Part shown: piece after piece, positions 39,418 through 47,941 of the stretch
Numbering within the stretch: position 1 is the first letter of the stretch
Layout of the letters: each line of letters opens with the position of its first letter
Assembly (NCBI GenBank): GCA_963819635.1
Contig: CAWFWX010000006.1
Location: forward strand, 62,001-126,000
Origin: JACVRW01 sp963819635
GTDB lineage: Bacteria > Actinomycetota > Thermoleophilia > Solirubrobacterales > Thermoleophilaceae
Length of the DNA stretch: 64,000 nucleotides
Reading direction: 5' to 3'
Program-made: the position numbers and the translations under genes
Notes under the pieces: generated by a model
What the model saw: only the letters and a program-made list of their open reading frames with translations
What the model was told of the DNA's origin: nothing
The model's database searches: none

Positions 39418-41342
39418 CGGTCACGCAACGCCTATTCGCGCCGGGCTGGTATCGCGCCTTGCTCGGCATCGTCCTCGGCTTCGCGCTCGGCATGGGGATC
39501 GTCGTGGTGGTCCGCTCGCTGTACGGCTGGGACCCCGTATTCGACTGGGACGCGATCATCACCGTGGGCTGCCTGATCGTAGCGCCGCTGGGCTTCCTGG
39601 TCGGCATCGGCTGCTTCGACTACTGGTTCCGCTGGGCCTCCGGCGCCCCCACGATCCCCGAGGACCACTCCGGGCACGGCGCCTACAGCTGGCGCGACTA
39701 CTTCCGCGTGAACACCGATCACAAGGTGATCGGCATCCAGTACATCTGCACGACCTTCATCTTCTTCACCGCCGGCGGCCTGATGGCGATGCTGATGCGC
39801 GCGGAGCTCGCCCAGCCCGGCACGCAGTTCGTGGATCCCAACACCTTCAACGGGCTGTTCTCGGTCCACGCCTCGCTGATGATCTTCCTGTTCATCATCC
39901 CGGTCTTCGCCGGGATCGCGAACTACGTGATCCCGCTGATGATCGGCGCGCCCGACATGGCGTTCCCGCGGCTGAACGCGCTGTCCTACTGGATGCTGCC
40001 GGTGGCCGGCGTGATGATGCTGAGCTCGTACTTCGCCGAGGGCGGCGCCTTCGCAACGGGCTGGACGGCCTACGCCCCGCTCTCGACCGACACGCCGCTG
40101 GGCCAGCAGTTCTTCACGCTCGGCGTGCAGTTCGCGGGTGCTTCGTCGATCGCCACCGCCCTCAACTTCCTGGTCACGATCATCACCATGCGGGCGCCTG
40201 GCATGACGTTCTGGCGGATGCCGCTGCTCGTCTGGGCGAACTTCACGACCTCGCTGCTCGTCGTGATCGCCACGCCCTTCATCGCCGGCTCGCAGTTCTT
40301 CGTGCTGCTCGACCGCACGATCGGGACGCACTTCTTCGACCCGGGCCAGGGCGGCGAGGTGCTGATGTACCAGCACGTCTTCTGGTTCTACTCGCACCCG
40401 GCGGTCTACATCATGATGCTGCCGGGCTTCGGGATCATGAGCGAGGTCATCTCGACGCACGCGCGCAAGCCCGTGTTCGGCTACCGGATGATGGCCTTCT
40501 CGCTGGTGGCGATCGTGATCCTCGGCTTCACGGTCTGGGCGCACCACATGTTCGTGTCAGGGATGCAGAGCTGGATACGCGTCCCCATGATGATCACGAC
40601 GATGCTGATCGCGGTCCCGACCGGGATCAAGATCTTCTCGTGGCTTGCGACGCTGTGGAGAGGCGTCATTCACCTGCGAACACCCCTGCTGTTCGCGCTG
40701 GGCTTCATCACCATGTTCACGCTGGGCGGGATCAGCGGGATCATGCTGGCCGTCGTGCCGTTCGACATCCACGTGTCGGACACGTACTTCATCGTCGCCC
40801 ACATCCACTACGTGCTGTTCGGCGGCTCGGTCTTCACGATCTTCGCCGGGATCTACCACTGGTTCCCGAAGATGACCGGCCGGATGTATGACGAGACGCT
40901 CGGGCGCATCCACTTCTGGATGTCGTTCGTGTTCTTCAACCTCACCTTCGGCCCGATGCACCTCGTCGGCATCGACGGCATGCCGCGGCGCGTGGCCGAC
41001 TACGCCGAGCAGTACGCGACCTGGAACGCGATCATCTCGATCTCCGCGTTCATATTCGGCCTGTCGTTCCTGATCTTCCTCTACAACATGATCACCTCGT
41101 GGCGACACGGCCCGCTGGCAGAAGGCAATCCCTGGCGGGCGCACTCGATCGAGTGGCAGGTGTCCTCTCCCCCGCCCGTCTTCAACTTCGACGAGATCCC
41201 GACCGTGGTCGGCGGCCCGTACGAGTACGGCGTGCCGGGAGCTGTTCATGCCGTCTTCAAGGAGAAGCAGCCCGCTCCGGCGGGCGCGGTGCCGGCCCCT
41301 GCCGGCGGAGGCGGCGCCCCACCGCCGGTTGACGACCGATGA
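39414..41342 (+). CDS. ctaD: Cytochrome c oxidase subunit I (caa3 type, N-terminally extended)
   Basis: 642 residues. About 90 extra N-terminal residues add two transmembrane helices (YRALLGIVLGFALGMGIVVV; IITVGCLIVAPLGFLVGIG) before the usual subunit I core. Conserved metal sites are SVHASLMIFLFIIPV, HPAVYIMMLPGFGIMS (CuB His and Tyr), VWAHHMFVSGM, and VAHIHYVLFGGSVF (haem ligands). It is flanked by 4-base overlaps with ctaC and the USP-like gene. It is clearly a different paralogue from the 8.7 kb copy. Confidence 0.97.
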   Translation: MTVTQRLFAPGWYRALLGIVLGFALGMGIVVVVRSLYGWDPVFDWDAIITVGCLIVAPLGFLVGIGCFDYWFRWASGAPTIPEDHSGHGAYSWRDYFRVNTDHKVIGIQYICTTFIFFTAGGLMAMLMRAELAQPGTQFVDPNTFNGLFSVHASLMIFLFIIPVFAGIANYVIPLMIGAPDMAFPRLNALSYWMLPVAGVMMLSSYFAEGGAFATGWTAYAPLSTDTPLGQQFFTLGVQFAGASSIATALNFLVTIITMRAPGMTFWRMPLLVWANFTTSLLVVIATPFIAGSQFFVLLDRTIGTHFFDPGQGGEVLMYQHVFWFYSHPAVYIMMLPGFGIMSEVISTHARKPVFGYRMMAFSLVAIVILGFTVWAHHMFVSGMQSWIRVPMMITTMLIAVPTGIKIFSWLATLWRGVIHLRTPLLFALGFITMFTLGGISGIMLAVVPFDIHVSDTYFIVAHIHYVLFGGSVFTIFAGIYHWFPKMTGRMYDETLGRIHFWMSFVFFNLTFGPMHLVGIDGMPRRVADYAEQYATWNAIISISAFIFGLSFLIFLYNMITSWRHGPLAEGNPWRAHSIEWQVSSPPPVFNFDEIPTVVGGPYEYGVPGAVHAVFKEKQPAPAGAVPAPAGGGGAPPPVDDR

Positions 41343-42145
41343 AGCGCGTCCTCGTGGTGGCCAACGAGACGGTGGCGGGCAAGCCGCTGATCGACGCCGT
41401 CCGCAAGCGCGCCGAGGGCGACGAGATCCACGCCCACGTGATCAGCCCGCAGAACCAGCCCAAGCACGGCTACGTGATCTACGACGAGCACGTGCGCGAC
41501 GCCGCGCAGAACCGCCTCGAGATGACCCTCGCGCTGCTGCGCGAGGCGGGCATAGAGGCTGACGGCGAGGTCATGGACCCCGACCCGTACTCGGCGGTCA
41601 TGGACGCGCTCGGCGAGCAGGACTACGACGAGATCGTGATCTCCACGCATCCGGAGACGCGCTCGGGCTGGCTGCGCCAGGGCCTCGTGGACCGCGTGCA
41701 GCGCGCCGCGCGCCGGCCGGTCGAGCACGTTGTGGTCGACCTGGACGCGGAGCGCGACGACGTCAAGCGCACGCTCGTCGTGGCCAACCAGACGGTCGCG
41801 TCGCGCGAGCTGCTCGACGCCCTGAAGAAGAAGGCGAGCGAGGGACCGCGCCGCTTCATCGTGATCGCCCCGCAGTCGGAGTCGAACGGCGACGGCGATC
41901 CGCATGAGCGACTCGCGCAGACGCTGGAGGAGCTGGAGAAGGCCGGGCTTCCCGCGGTCGGGCAGGTGGAGCACCACGACCCGTACACGGCCATCCAGAA
42001 CGCGCTGCAGTTCTATGCGCCGGACGACATCGTCATCTCGACGTTCCCCGAGACACGCTCGGGCTGGCTGCGAAACGACCTGATCGGGCGCGTCGAGGCG
42101 TCCACCGGGAAGCCGGTCGAGCACGTGGTGAGCGAGGCGGAGTGA
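41339..42145 (+). CDS. Tandem-duplicated USP-like protein inside the oxidase operon
   Basis: 268 residues built of two similar halves. Half 1 starts KRVLVVANETVAGKPLIDAV and ends STHPETRSGWLRQGLVDRV; half 2 starts KRTLVVANQTVASRELLDAL and ends STFPETRSGWLRNDLIGRV. Both finish with PVEHVV. The alternating strand-helix pattern resembles universal stress proteins, but the usual ATP-binding GxxG...S loop is not obvious, so nucleotide binding is doubtful. It overlaps both ctaD and ctaE by four bases, so it belongs to the caa3 operon. The function is unknown. Confidence 0.82.
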   Translation: MKRVLVVANETVAGKPLIDAVRKRAEGDEIHAHVISPQNQPKHGYVIYDEHVRDAAQNRLEMTLALLREAGIEADGEVMDPDPYSAVMDALGEQDYDEIVISTHPETRSGWLRQGLVDRVQRAARRPVEHVVVDLDAERDDVKRTLVVANQTVASRELLDALKKKASEGPRRFIVIAPQSESNGDGDPHERLAQTLEELEKAGLPAVGQVEHHDPYTAIQNALQFYAPDDIVISTFPETRSGWLRNDLIGRVEASTGKPVEHVVSEAE

Positions 42146-42747
42146 TGGAAGCGGCAACCGCCCACGCCGAGCATCACGGCCCGCCGGCGGCCAACGTCTC
42201 CTCGCGCGTCGAGGCCCAGTTCCTCGGGATGCTGCTTTTCATCATCTCCGAGGTCATGCTCTTCGGAGCGTTCTTCACGGCCTACTTCTTCATCAGGGTC
42301 GTGGCGGGCGACGAGTGGTTCCCGATCAACGGGGTCGACCTGCCGAAGGCGATCGCCGGGGTGAACACCGCGATCCTGATCTCGTCGAGCTTCACGATGC
42401 ACTGGGCGCTCGAGGGGGCGCGCAACGAGAACCGCAACGCGCTCAGGGTGGGCCTCCTGACCACGGCGCTGCTCGGCCTCACCTTCCTCACGATCCAGGT
42501 GAACGAGTACGTCCACCTCGGCTTCGCGCCCCACGATCACGCGCAGGGCACGATCTTCTACGGCCTCACCGGACTGCACGGCGCCCACGTGTTCGTCGGG
42601 CTGACGCTGCTCACCTTCGCGACGATCCGCGCCTTCCGCGGCCACTTCACGGCCAAGGAGCACCGCGGCGTCGAGGTGCCCGGCATCTACTGGCACTTCG
42701 TCGACGTGATGTGGGTCTTCGTCTACTCGACCGTCTACCTCCTCTAG
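42142..42747 (+). CDS. ctaE: Cytochrome c oxidase subunit III
   Basis: 201 residues with five transmembrane helices, the short actinobacterial form. Typical segments are FLGMLLFIISEVMLFGAFFT, the helix-linking QVNEYVHLGF, GLTGLHGAHVFVGL and the C-terminal IYWHFVDVMWVFVYSTVYLL. It stabilises subunit I and its proton uptake. Two starts are possible (GTG 42142 or ATG 42145). It is the only subunit III gene in the window although there are two subunit I genes. Confidence 0.96.
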   Translation: MMEAATAHAEHHGPPAANVSSRVEAQFLGMLLFIISEVMLFGAFFTAYFFIRVVAGDEWFPINGVDLPKAIAGVNTAILISSSFTMHWALEGARNENRNALRVGLLTTALLGLTFLTIQVNEYVHLGFAPHDHAQGTIFYGLTGLHGAHVFVGLTLLTFATIRAFRGHFTAKEHRGVEVPGIYWHFVDVMWVFVYSTVYLL

Positions 42748-42750
42748 CCG

Positions 42751-42858
42751 ATGCTGAATCCGCTCCGCTCAGAGCAGGAGGCGTTCCGCTTCCTGGTCTA
42801 CGTGGTCGTGGTGATGGCGATCGTGGTCGGGATCGTCCTGCTGGTGCGCGCGCTCTAG
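42751..42858 (+). CDS. 35-residue single-helix membrane protein after ctaE
   Basis: ATG 3 bases after the ctaE stop; the sequence begins MLNPLRSEQEAFRFLVYVVV and continues as one hydrophobic helix ending in LLVRAL. Its stop TAG overlaps the GTG of the next gene by one base. Tight packing between two real genes and a clean transmembrane helix support translation. It is probably another small oxidase subunit. Confidence 0.7.
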   Translation: MLNPLRSEQEAFRFLVYVVVVMAIVVGIVLLVRAL

Positions 42859-43619
42859 TGAGCGCGGACCTGGAGCTCGCGGAGCGGGCGGCGCGAGCCG
42901 CGGGCGAGGTCCTCCTCTCGTACTTCGGCCGGGCCGCCGAGGGCCTCGAGTCGAAGACCTCCCCCACCGACCCGGTGTCGGACGCGGACCGCGAGGCCGA
43001 GCGGACGATCCGCGAGATCCTTCTGAACGACCGCCCCGAGGATGGGGTTCTCGGTGAAGAGGGCACCGAGAGCGCCTCCGCGAGCGGCCGCACGTGGATC
43101 GTCGACCCCTTGGACGGGACCGTGAATTTTCTGTACGGGCTCAGGACCTGGGCAGTGAGCATCGCGCTCGAGGATGCCGAGGGCCTCGCCGTAGGCGTGG
43201 TCTTCAACCCTGTGGACGGCGAGTGTTTCAGCACACTGCGCGGTGAGGGGGCTGCGCTGAATGGCCGTCCGATCCAGGTGACTCAGTGCTCGTCGCTGGA
43301 CCGCGCAATGGTCGCGACGGGCTTCTCGTATGAGGCCCCGCACCGGGCTGAACAGGCCGAGCTGCTCGTGCGGCTCCTCCCGGAGATCCGCGATCTGCGG
43401 CGAGCCGGCGCGGCGGCGCTGGATCTGGCCTACGTCGCCGCCGGACGCGTGGACGCGTTCTACGAGCGCGGGCTCCACCGCTGGGACGAAGCGGCGGGCC
43501 GCCTGCTGGTGAAGGAGGCCGGGGGCGTCGTCTCGGACCTCGAAGGCGAGCCACACGGGTTGGTCGCCGCCGCGACCCCGGGGCTCCACGTTGCACTTAG
43601 CCGCGCTATAGGCGGCTAA
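42858..43619 (+). CDS. Inositol monophosphatase family protein
   Basis: 253 residues. The family metal sites are complete: DPVSDADREAE, GEEGTES, the signature WIVDPLDGTVNFLYG, and LHRWDEAAGRLLVKEAGG with the second metal Asp. Possible substrates include inositol-1-phosphate, histidinol phosphate or PAP; the sequence does not decide. The GTG overlaps the stop of the 35-residue peptide gene, so it is read with the oxidase operon although its chemistry is unrelated. Confidence 0.92.
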   Translation: MSADLELAERAARAAGEVLLSYFGRAAEGLESKTSPTDPVSDADREAERTIREILLNDRPEDGVLGEEGTESASASGRTWIVDPLDGTVNFLYGLRTWAVSIALEDAEGLAVGVVFNPVDGECFSTLRGEGAALNGRPIQVTQCSSLDRAMVATGFSYEAPHRAEQAELLVRLLPEIRDLRRAGAAALDLAYVAAGRVDAFYERGLHRWDEAAGRLLVKEAGGVVSDLEGEPHGLVAAATPGLHVALSRAIGG

Positions 43620-43634
43620 CTGCAACCGCGTGGC

Positions 43635-44333
43635 CTAGCCGCCGCCCGTCTGCAGCAGATAGTCGACCAGCGCCTGGATCTGCTCGTCGGTCAGGCGGCC
43701 CTGGAAGGAGGGCATCGCGTTCGGGTAGCCCTTGACGATGAATGCGCCAGGGTCGGTGAGCGACTCCCGGACGTACTGCTCGGCCGACTTGCCCGGCTCG
43801 ATGCTCCCGGCCTGGGTCTTGAGCTCGTCGAGGCTCGGGCCGATCGTGCCCGTGGAGCCGGCGGGGCCGAAGGTGTGGCAGCCGGCGCAGCCCGCCGCGG
43901 TGAATATCTGCTCGCCGGTCTTCGCCTGGGCCAGCCCGGCCGAGGCGAGCGCGCCCTCGTCGTTGCCCTTGCGGGCGGCCGCGTAGCCCACGTACGCGGC
44001 CACGTCCTTTGCGGCCTGGCCCTTCACCAACCCGGCCGGCATCTGGCTGTCGATGTTCGGATGGAGGATCTGGCTGTGCACGATCCCCTCGACCGTCTCC
44101 CTGTCGATTCCGTCGGCGAGGGCCGCCTGGAAAGCGGTGTCGAGGTCCGGTCCCACGGTGCCTGCCGTACCCGCCCGGCCGAGCTCGTGGCACGAGCCGC
44201 ACTTCTCCACGAACTGTGCCTTCCCGTTCTCGAGGTCGGGCTCGTCACGCCCGCAGGCGCCCAGCACGAGCGCGATCGCGAGCGCGCAGAGAGGCGCCAG
44301 AACCGCTCTGGCCGTGTTGCGGGTGAGGCTCAC
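43635..44333 (-). CDS. Diheme cytochrome c lipoprotein
   Basis: 232 residues. Export signal with lipobox LVLGAC, so it is membrane-anchored by lipid outside the cell. Two cytochrome c domains: CGSCHELGRAG with Met ligand region NIDSQMPAGL, and CAGCHTFGPAG with AMPSFQGRLTDEQIQALVDY. It probably delivers electrons to the caa3 oxidase encoded convergently beside it, whose subunit II C-terminal domain has a similar CAGCHT motif. The gene converges with the inositol monophosphatase gene, 15 bases apart. Confidence 0.93.
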   Translation of the reverse strand: MSLTRNTARAVLAPLCALAIALVLGACGRDEPDLENGKAQFVEKCGSCHELGRAGTAGTVGPDLDTAFQAALADGIDRETVEGIVHSQILHPNIDSQMPAGLVKGQAAKDVAAYVGYAAARKGNDEGALASAGLAQAKTGEQIFTAAGCAGCHTFGPAGSTGTIGPSLDELKTQAGSIEPGKSAEQYVRESLTDPGAFIVKGYPNAMPSFQGRLTDEQIQALVDYLLQTGGG

Positions 44334-44345
44334 GGGGCGGGAACA

Positions 44346-45752
44346 CTATCCGCTGGAGTGGCCGGACGCCGCCTCGATTACGCCCTCGGCGACGCTCTCC
44401 CAGGAGTACCGGCGAGCGGCCTCGGCTGCCAGGGCGGCGCGCGCCTCGTCGCGCTCGGCGGGGTCCAGCTCGAGCCATTCCACGAGCTTGGAGGCGATCT
44501 CCCGCACCGCCCCGGGGCCGACGTCGAAGGACATCAGCGGCCTCAGGCGCTCGGGGAGCGCCGGGCGGAGCGTCGCCGTGACCTCGGCCATGCCCGAGTG
44601 GTTGGCGGACAGCGGCAATGCCCCGCAGGCGGCCGCCTCCGCGGCCACCATGCCGAACGACTCGGGGAACGTGGACGGCATCACCTGCGCCTCACAGGCG
44701 GGCAGGAGCAGCGGCAGGTCCTCGTGCTCGAGCGGGCCGGTGAAGTGGACCCGCTCGGCAGCCGCCGGCGCCACCGCGAGCCACCCGTCGTCGATCGAGT
44801 CCAGGAAGGCGCTCAGGTAGCGGAGCTCTCCCGGCGGGCCGCCCTCGAGCTCGCGGCCCCGGGCGGCGATGTCCCTCAGCGCGTCCACGTCGCGATCCCT
44901 GAGGGCGTCCACGAAGCGCCGCAGGGCGTCGAAGTAGGTGCCGAAGCCCACGACGACGAGCCTGGCGTTTGGAACCCGCTCGACTACGAGTGGCCAGGCC
45001 GCCAGGAGCAGGTCCACCCCCTTCGACACGATCAGCTTCCCGACGTAGCTGACGATGCGGTCTCGGGACGGGTCGACCTCTCGGAGCACCGCGGCCGAGC
45101 CCTGCTCGCCGCCCCAGGAGGCGCCGGGCCGCGACGCGAGCTGCTCCAGGTCGGGCTCCCGGGGACGGAACTCGTGCACGTCGACCCCCGGCGGGCCCAG
45201 GCGCGTGCGCGCCGGCAGCGACGGCTCGTCCGAGAGGACCTCGAACAGGGACTTGGCCGTGTGCTTGGAGCCGACGAGCACGCCGGTCGCGGCGCGGATG
45301 CCCTCGAGCGCATAGGGCAGGAAGCGCTCGGGGTTCGGGCGGACCGTGTACTCGAGCGCGCTGCCGTGGATCTTCACGGCGTAGGGCGAGATCCCCGCCC
45401 TGGCCAGGATCACGGGCCCCATGATCAGATGGTTGGCAAGCGCGACGTCCGGGGTGGGCGCCGCTCGCACGGCCTCCACGTTCGCCGCGAGGTAGTGGTC
45501 GAGCTCCTCGTCGGTCAGCTCGGGGTACGGCTTGGCGTCGAAGCCCTCGTAGGTGTCGGCGACGTAGACCGGCAGCACGCGCCCGATGTCCGGCACGTGG
45601 ACCGTGACGCCCTCCGGCGGCTCCCAGCCCGAGTCCTGGCAGAACAGGTCCACCTCGTGCCCGAGCGCGGCCAGCGCCCGGACGAGGCTGGCGTTGTAGA
45701 TGTTGCTGCCGGTCCCCCGGAGCAGGTAGCCGTGGAAGATCAGGATCCGCAT
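44346..45752 (-). CDS. Glycosyltransferase family 4 protein
   Basis: 468-residue GT-B enzyme. The N-terminal domain starts MRILIFHGYLLRGTGSNIYN, a sugar-acceptor loop typical of GT4; LGPPGVDVHEFRP lies before the nucleotide-sugar domain, which has IVSYVGKLIVSKGVDLLL and PSTFPESFGMVAAEAAACG with the donor-binding E-x7-E. I used the ATG at 45752; a longer frame upstream covers the intergenic hairpin. Donor and acceptor sugars are unknown. It lies just upstream of the cytochrome c gene in the same direction? No: transcription runs from here toward the cytochrome c gene, 12 bases away, so they may share a transcript. Confidence 0.9.
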   Translation of the reverse strand: MRILIFHGYLLRGTGSNIYNASLVRALAALGHEVDLFCQDSGWEPPEGVTVHVPDIGRVLPVYVADTYEGFDAKPYPELTDEELDHYLAANVEAVRAAPTPDVALANHLIMGPVILARAGISPYAVKIHGSALEYTVRPNPERFLPYALEGIRAATGVLVGSKHTAKSLFEVLSDEPSLPARTRLGPPGVDVHEFRPREPDLEQLASRPGASWGGEQGSAAVLREVDPSRDRIVSYVGKLIVSKGVDLLLAAWPLVVERVPNARLVVVGFGTYFDALRRFVDALRDRDVDALRDIAARGRELEGGPPGELRYLSAFLDSIDDGWLAVAPAAAERVHFTGPLEHEDLPLLLPACEAQVMPSTFPESFGMVAAEAAACGALPLSANHSGMAEVTATLRPALPERLRPLMSFDVGPGAVREIASKLVEWLELDPAERDEARAALAAEAARRYSWESVAEGVIEAASGHSSG

Positions 45753-45797
45753 GTCGCAGCCCTCTAGGCCGGCCGGATGAAGGCCGTCCGTATCAAG

Positions 45798-45820
45798 GGC
45801 GCGGGCAGGATGCCCGCGCC
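45798..45820. promoter_or_regulatory. Strong hairpin, 10-bp arms with GGA loop, between divergent genes
   Basis: GGCGCGGGCA (45798-45807) and TGCCCGCGCC (45811-45820) are perfect arms around GGA. The hairpin sits between the divergent glycosyltransferase and small Zn-ribbon genes, so it is not at a transcript end. It may be an operator or leader structure. Confidence 0.45.
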
Positions 45821-45840
45821 GTGCATTATTCTCGCCCGCT

Positions 45841-46110
45841 ATGCCGCCCCGCCAGAAGTACCGCCTGCGCGCACGCTCGGACCGGGAGATCGTCCGTGAG
45901 GTCGAGCGTGGAGTCACCTACATCGACCACGAGTCCGGGGAGGAGTTCCAGGTGGTGGGGGCGCTGCTCCCGCTGGCCCCGACACCGAGCGACCTGCCCT
46001 ACGCCGTCGAGAACCTGCGCCTGTGCGGATGCTCCCTCGAGCAGCTTGTCCAGAACGACCTGAACGACTGCCCCCACTGCGGCCGGCGGCTTCCGGCCGT
46101 CGAGCGCTGA
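45841..46110 (+). CDS. Small protein with Cys pairs (putative zinc ribbon)
   Basis: 89 residues. A basic N-terminus (RQKYRLRARSDREIVREVE) and a central strand region precede two Cys pairs, LCGC and CPHC, about fifteen residues apart, a spacing that suits zinc binding. No family is named. The start ATG is 20 bases after the intergenic hairpin. The stop overlaps the likely start of the next gene. Confidence 0.65.
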   Translation: MPPRQKYRLRARSDREIVREVERGVTYIDHESGEEFQVVGALLPLAPTPSDLPYAVENLRLCGCSLEQLVQNDLNDCPHCGRRLPAVER

Positions 46111-46436
46111 GCGCGCGCGCCGGGCTCCTGCTTCCGCTGCTGATCGCCGCGGCCCTGGCCGGCTGCGGCGGGGACGACGAGCGCGGGGCCGAGACGACGC
46201 GCGAGCTGCCCGACCTCGCGATCCCGACCACCGGCGCGACGCCCACGGTCACCGAGACGCCGCAGACCACGCCCACGACGGTGGACCCTGCCACCGAGAC
46301 GCTCCCCGAGGAGGGCCCATCGACCTCCCCGGAGCCGCCCGCGGATACCCCGCAGAACGACGCGCCGCCGCCAGAGGACAGCCCGGCCGAGCGCTTCGAG
46401 CAGTACTGCAACGAGAATCCCGGCGCCTGCGGCTGA
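46107..46436 (+). CDS. Small Pro/Thr-rich lipoprotein
   Basis: About 109 residues. A signal peptide with lipobox (LLLPLLIAAALAGC) leads into a long low-complexity region rich in Thr, Pro and Glu, ending in a short part with two Cys (FEQYCNENPGACG). No ATG, GTG or TTG lies at the right place: a CTG at 46107 overlaps the previous stop (CTGA) in the manner of coupled starts. Otherwise the frame begins inside the previous gene at GTG 46023. It is probably cell-surface; the function is unknown. Confidence 0.55.
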   Translation: MSARAGLLLPLLIAAALAGCGGDDERGAETTRELPDLAIPTTGATPTVTETPQTTPTTVDPATETLPEEGPSTSPEPPADTPQNDAPPPEDSPAERFEQYCNENPGACG

Positions 46437-46437
46437 C

Positions 46438-46785
46438 TCAGGCGAGCGCGCCGAGCGCCTGCTCGCGCGACTCGACGATGGTGAGATGGTCGGCGACTCC
46501 GGTCAGCTGGAAGGGCCGGAGGATCAGCTCGTTGTCGCACACGAGCACGAGCCCGGCGTGCCGCGCCTCGAAGTGGCTCACGGCGTTCAGGAGCACGCCG
46601 ATGCCGGTGGAGTCCATGAAGGTCACCTCGGAGAGGTCGACCACGACCCCCCGCTTGCCCTCGTCGGCCAAACCAAAGAGACGGCTCCCCAGCCTTGGCG
46701 CCGTCGCAGCGTCGATTTCTCCCCGGAGTGACACGACGTGGGTTATGTCGTCGACCGCTTCGTCGACCAACCCGAAGTCGCTCAC
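46438..46785 (-). CDS. STAS-domain anti-sigma factor antagonist
   Basis: 115 residues, a single STAS domain like SpoIIAA/RsbV. It has VVSLRGEIDAATAPRLGSRL at the first strand and VDLSEVTFMDSTGIGVLL with the phosphorylatable Ser in DSTG. When unphosphorylated such proteins bind an anti-sigma kinase and free its sigma factor. No partner kinase or sigma factor gene is adjacent, so the partner is elsewhere. Confidence 0.93.
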   Translation of the reverse strand: MSDFGLVDEAVDDITHVVSLRGEIDAATAPRLGSRLFGLADEGKRGVVVDLSEVTFMDSTGIGVLLNAVSHFEARHAGLVLVCDNELILRPFQLTGVADHLTIVESREQALGALA

Positions 46786-46798
46786 GTGCAGGAAAATA

Positions 46799-47143
46799 TC
46801 ACCAGCCGCGGTGAGTGGGAACCGGCGAGCTCGGGCGTCTCACGCGTGCGGGCGAGGGTACGCTCGGCTCGCTGCCGCGGCGGCGCTCGATTCCCGGCCG
46901 CCGCGAGTGGTCGCGTACGCGGCCGCGCCCGAGGTTCCATGCCCCCAGCGGGAGCTTGATCCCGCCGCCCCCGGGGCCGTCGCGGCCGCCGCGCGGGCCC
47001 GGGCCCTCGCCGCCGCCACCGTCGTCGCCGCGCGAGTCGTCGTCGTCATCGCGCAGCCTGAAGAACCAGATCAGCCAAATGACGAGCAGGCCGACGTCGA
47101 AGACGCGGAACCCGACCATGAAGATCCACCCCTCGGTGGTCAT
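46799..47143 (-). CDS. Small single-helix membrane protein with Asp/Gly-rich tail
   Basis: 114 residues. One N-terminal transmembrane helix (MVGFRVFDVGLLVIWLIWFF) is followed by LRDDDDD and a long Gly/Pro/Arg-rich low-complexity tail. The helix and acidic cluster look conserved-type, and the tail is probably disordered. There is no known domain. It is in the same direction as the STAS gene, 13 bases apart. Confidence 0.6.
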   Translation of the reverse strand: MTTEGWIFMVGFRVFDVGLLVIWLIWFFRLRDDDDDSRGDDGGGGEGPGPRGGRDGPGGGGIKLPLGAWNLGRGRVRDHSRRPGIERRRGSEPSVPSPARVRRPSSPVPTHRGW

Positions 47144-47193
47144 CCTGGTTCGATGCTACCGCGATGACCAAGCGGGTTGAAGCCCTCTTTCAG

Positions 47194-47898
47194 CTATTCC
47201 GCGGGTTCGTTCGTAACGCGGTTGCTCGGCACGTACGTGACCGTGTAGAGCAGCCGTGCCCCGTGGTAGGTGCAGCCGAACACGTTCACGTCGCGCATCT
47301 CCTCCATGGCGAACTGGCGGAGGCTCTTGGGCGGCTCGCAGCTGCCCTTCGCTCGCGAGGAGCGCCACCAGTTCCCCCGCGCCAGGTTCGTGGACAGCAG
47401 CGGCGCCCAGGTGGGGACGGTGATCGCGATCCAGTTGCCCTTCTTGACGGGAATCGGCGCATCGAACACGAAGGTGGGCTTGGAGCCGAAATACGGGTCG
47501 AGCTCGAACCGCTCCGACTGGGAGATGAGGCGGTAGTTCAGCCGCGTCTTACGGGTGTCGCCGCGCCGCAGCACCGAGATCCGGGCTGTGGAGGGCGTCC
47601 CGAAGTTGTCGTTGAAGAAGCCGACCTCCTCCGCCGACGGCTTGGCGAGCTGGAGCGTGAAGGCGACCAGGTGGCCGTCGCGGCGGATGTAGTACGGGTT
47701 CTTGCGACCGCCGGAGACCGAGCCCTGGAGGCCGGTCATCTGCACGGCGGCCACACAGGGGTTCTCGGTGGTGCCCGGGCAGTTGAGCCGGGCCTCGTCG
47801 GCCGGCGTGCCCAGCTCGATGACGCGCGCGGATGCGGAGGGCGCCAGCGCCGCGAGCGCGGCGGCGAGGGCGGATGTCAGCAGGAGGATTCGCTTCAT
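47194..47898 (-). CDS. Secreted protein of unknown function
   Basis: 234 residues with a clean signal peptide (KRILLLTSALAAALAALAPSASA). The mature part is beta-rich, with four Cys (LNCPGTTENPCVAAVQ; GSCEPP; VFGCTYHGARLLY) that may form disulphides. It contains NPYYIRRDGHLVAFTLQLAKP and WIAITVPTWAPLL. No family is recognised. It follows infA in the same direction with a 43-base gap. Confidence 0.8.
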   Translation of the reverse strand: MKRILLLTSALAAALAALAPSASARVIELGTPADEARLNCPGTTENPCVAAVQMTGLQGSVSGGRKNPYYIRRDGHLVAFTLQLAKPSAEEVGFFNDNFGTPSTARISVLRRGDTRKTRLNYRLISQSERFELDPYFGSKPTFVFDAPIPVKKGNWIAITVPTWAPLLSTNLARGNWWRSSRAKGSCEPPKSLRQFAMEEMRDVNVFGCTYHGARLLYTVTYVPSNRVTNEPAE

Positions 47899-47941
47899 TG
47901 TCGGGGTACGAACACGGCATCAGGCCGTCGGTTGCGGGCCC

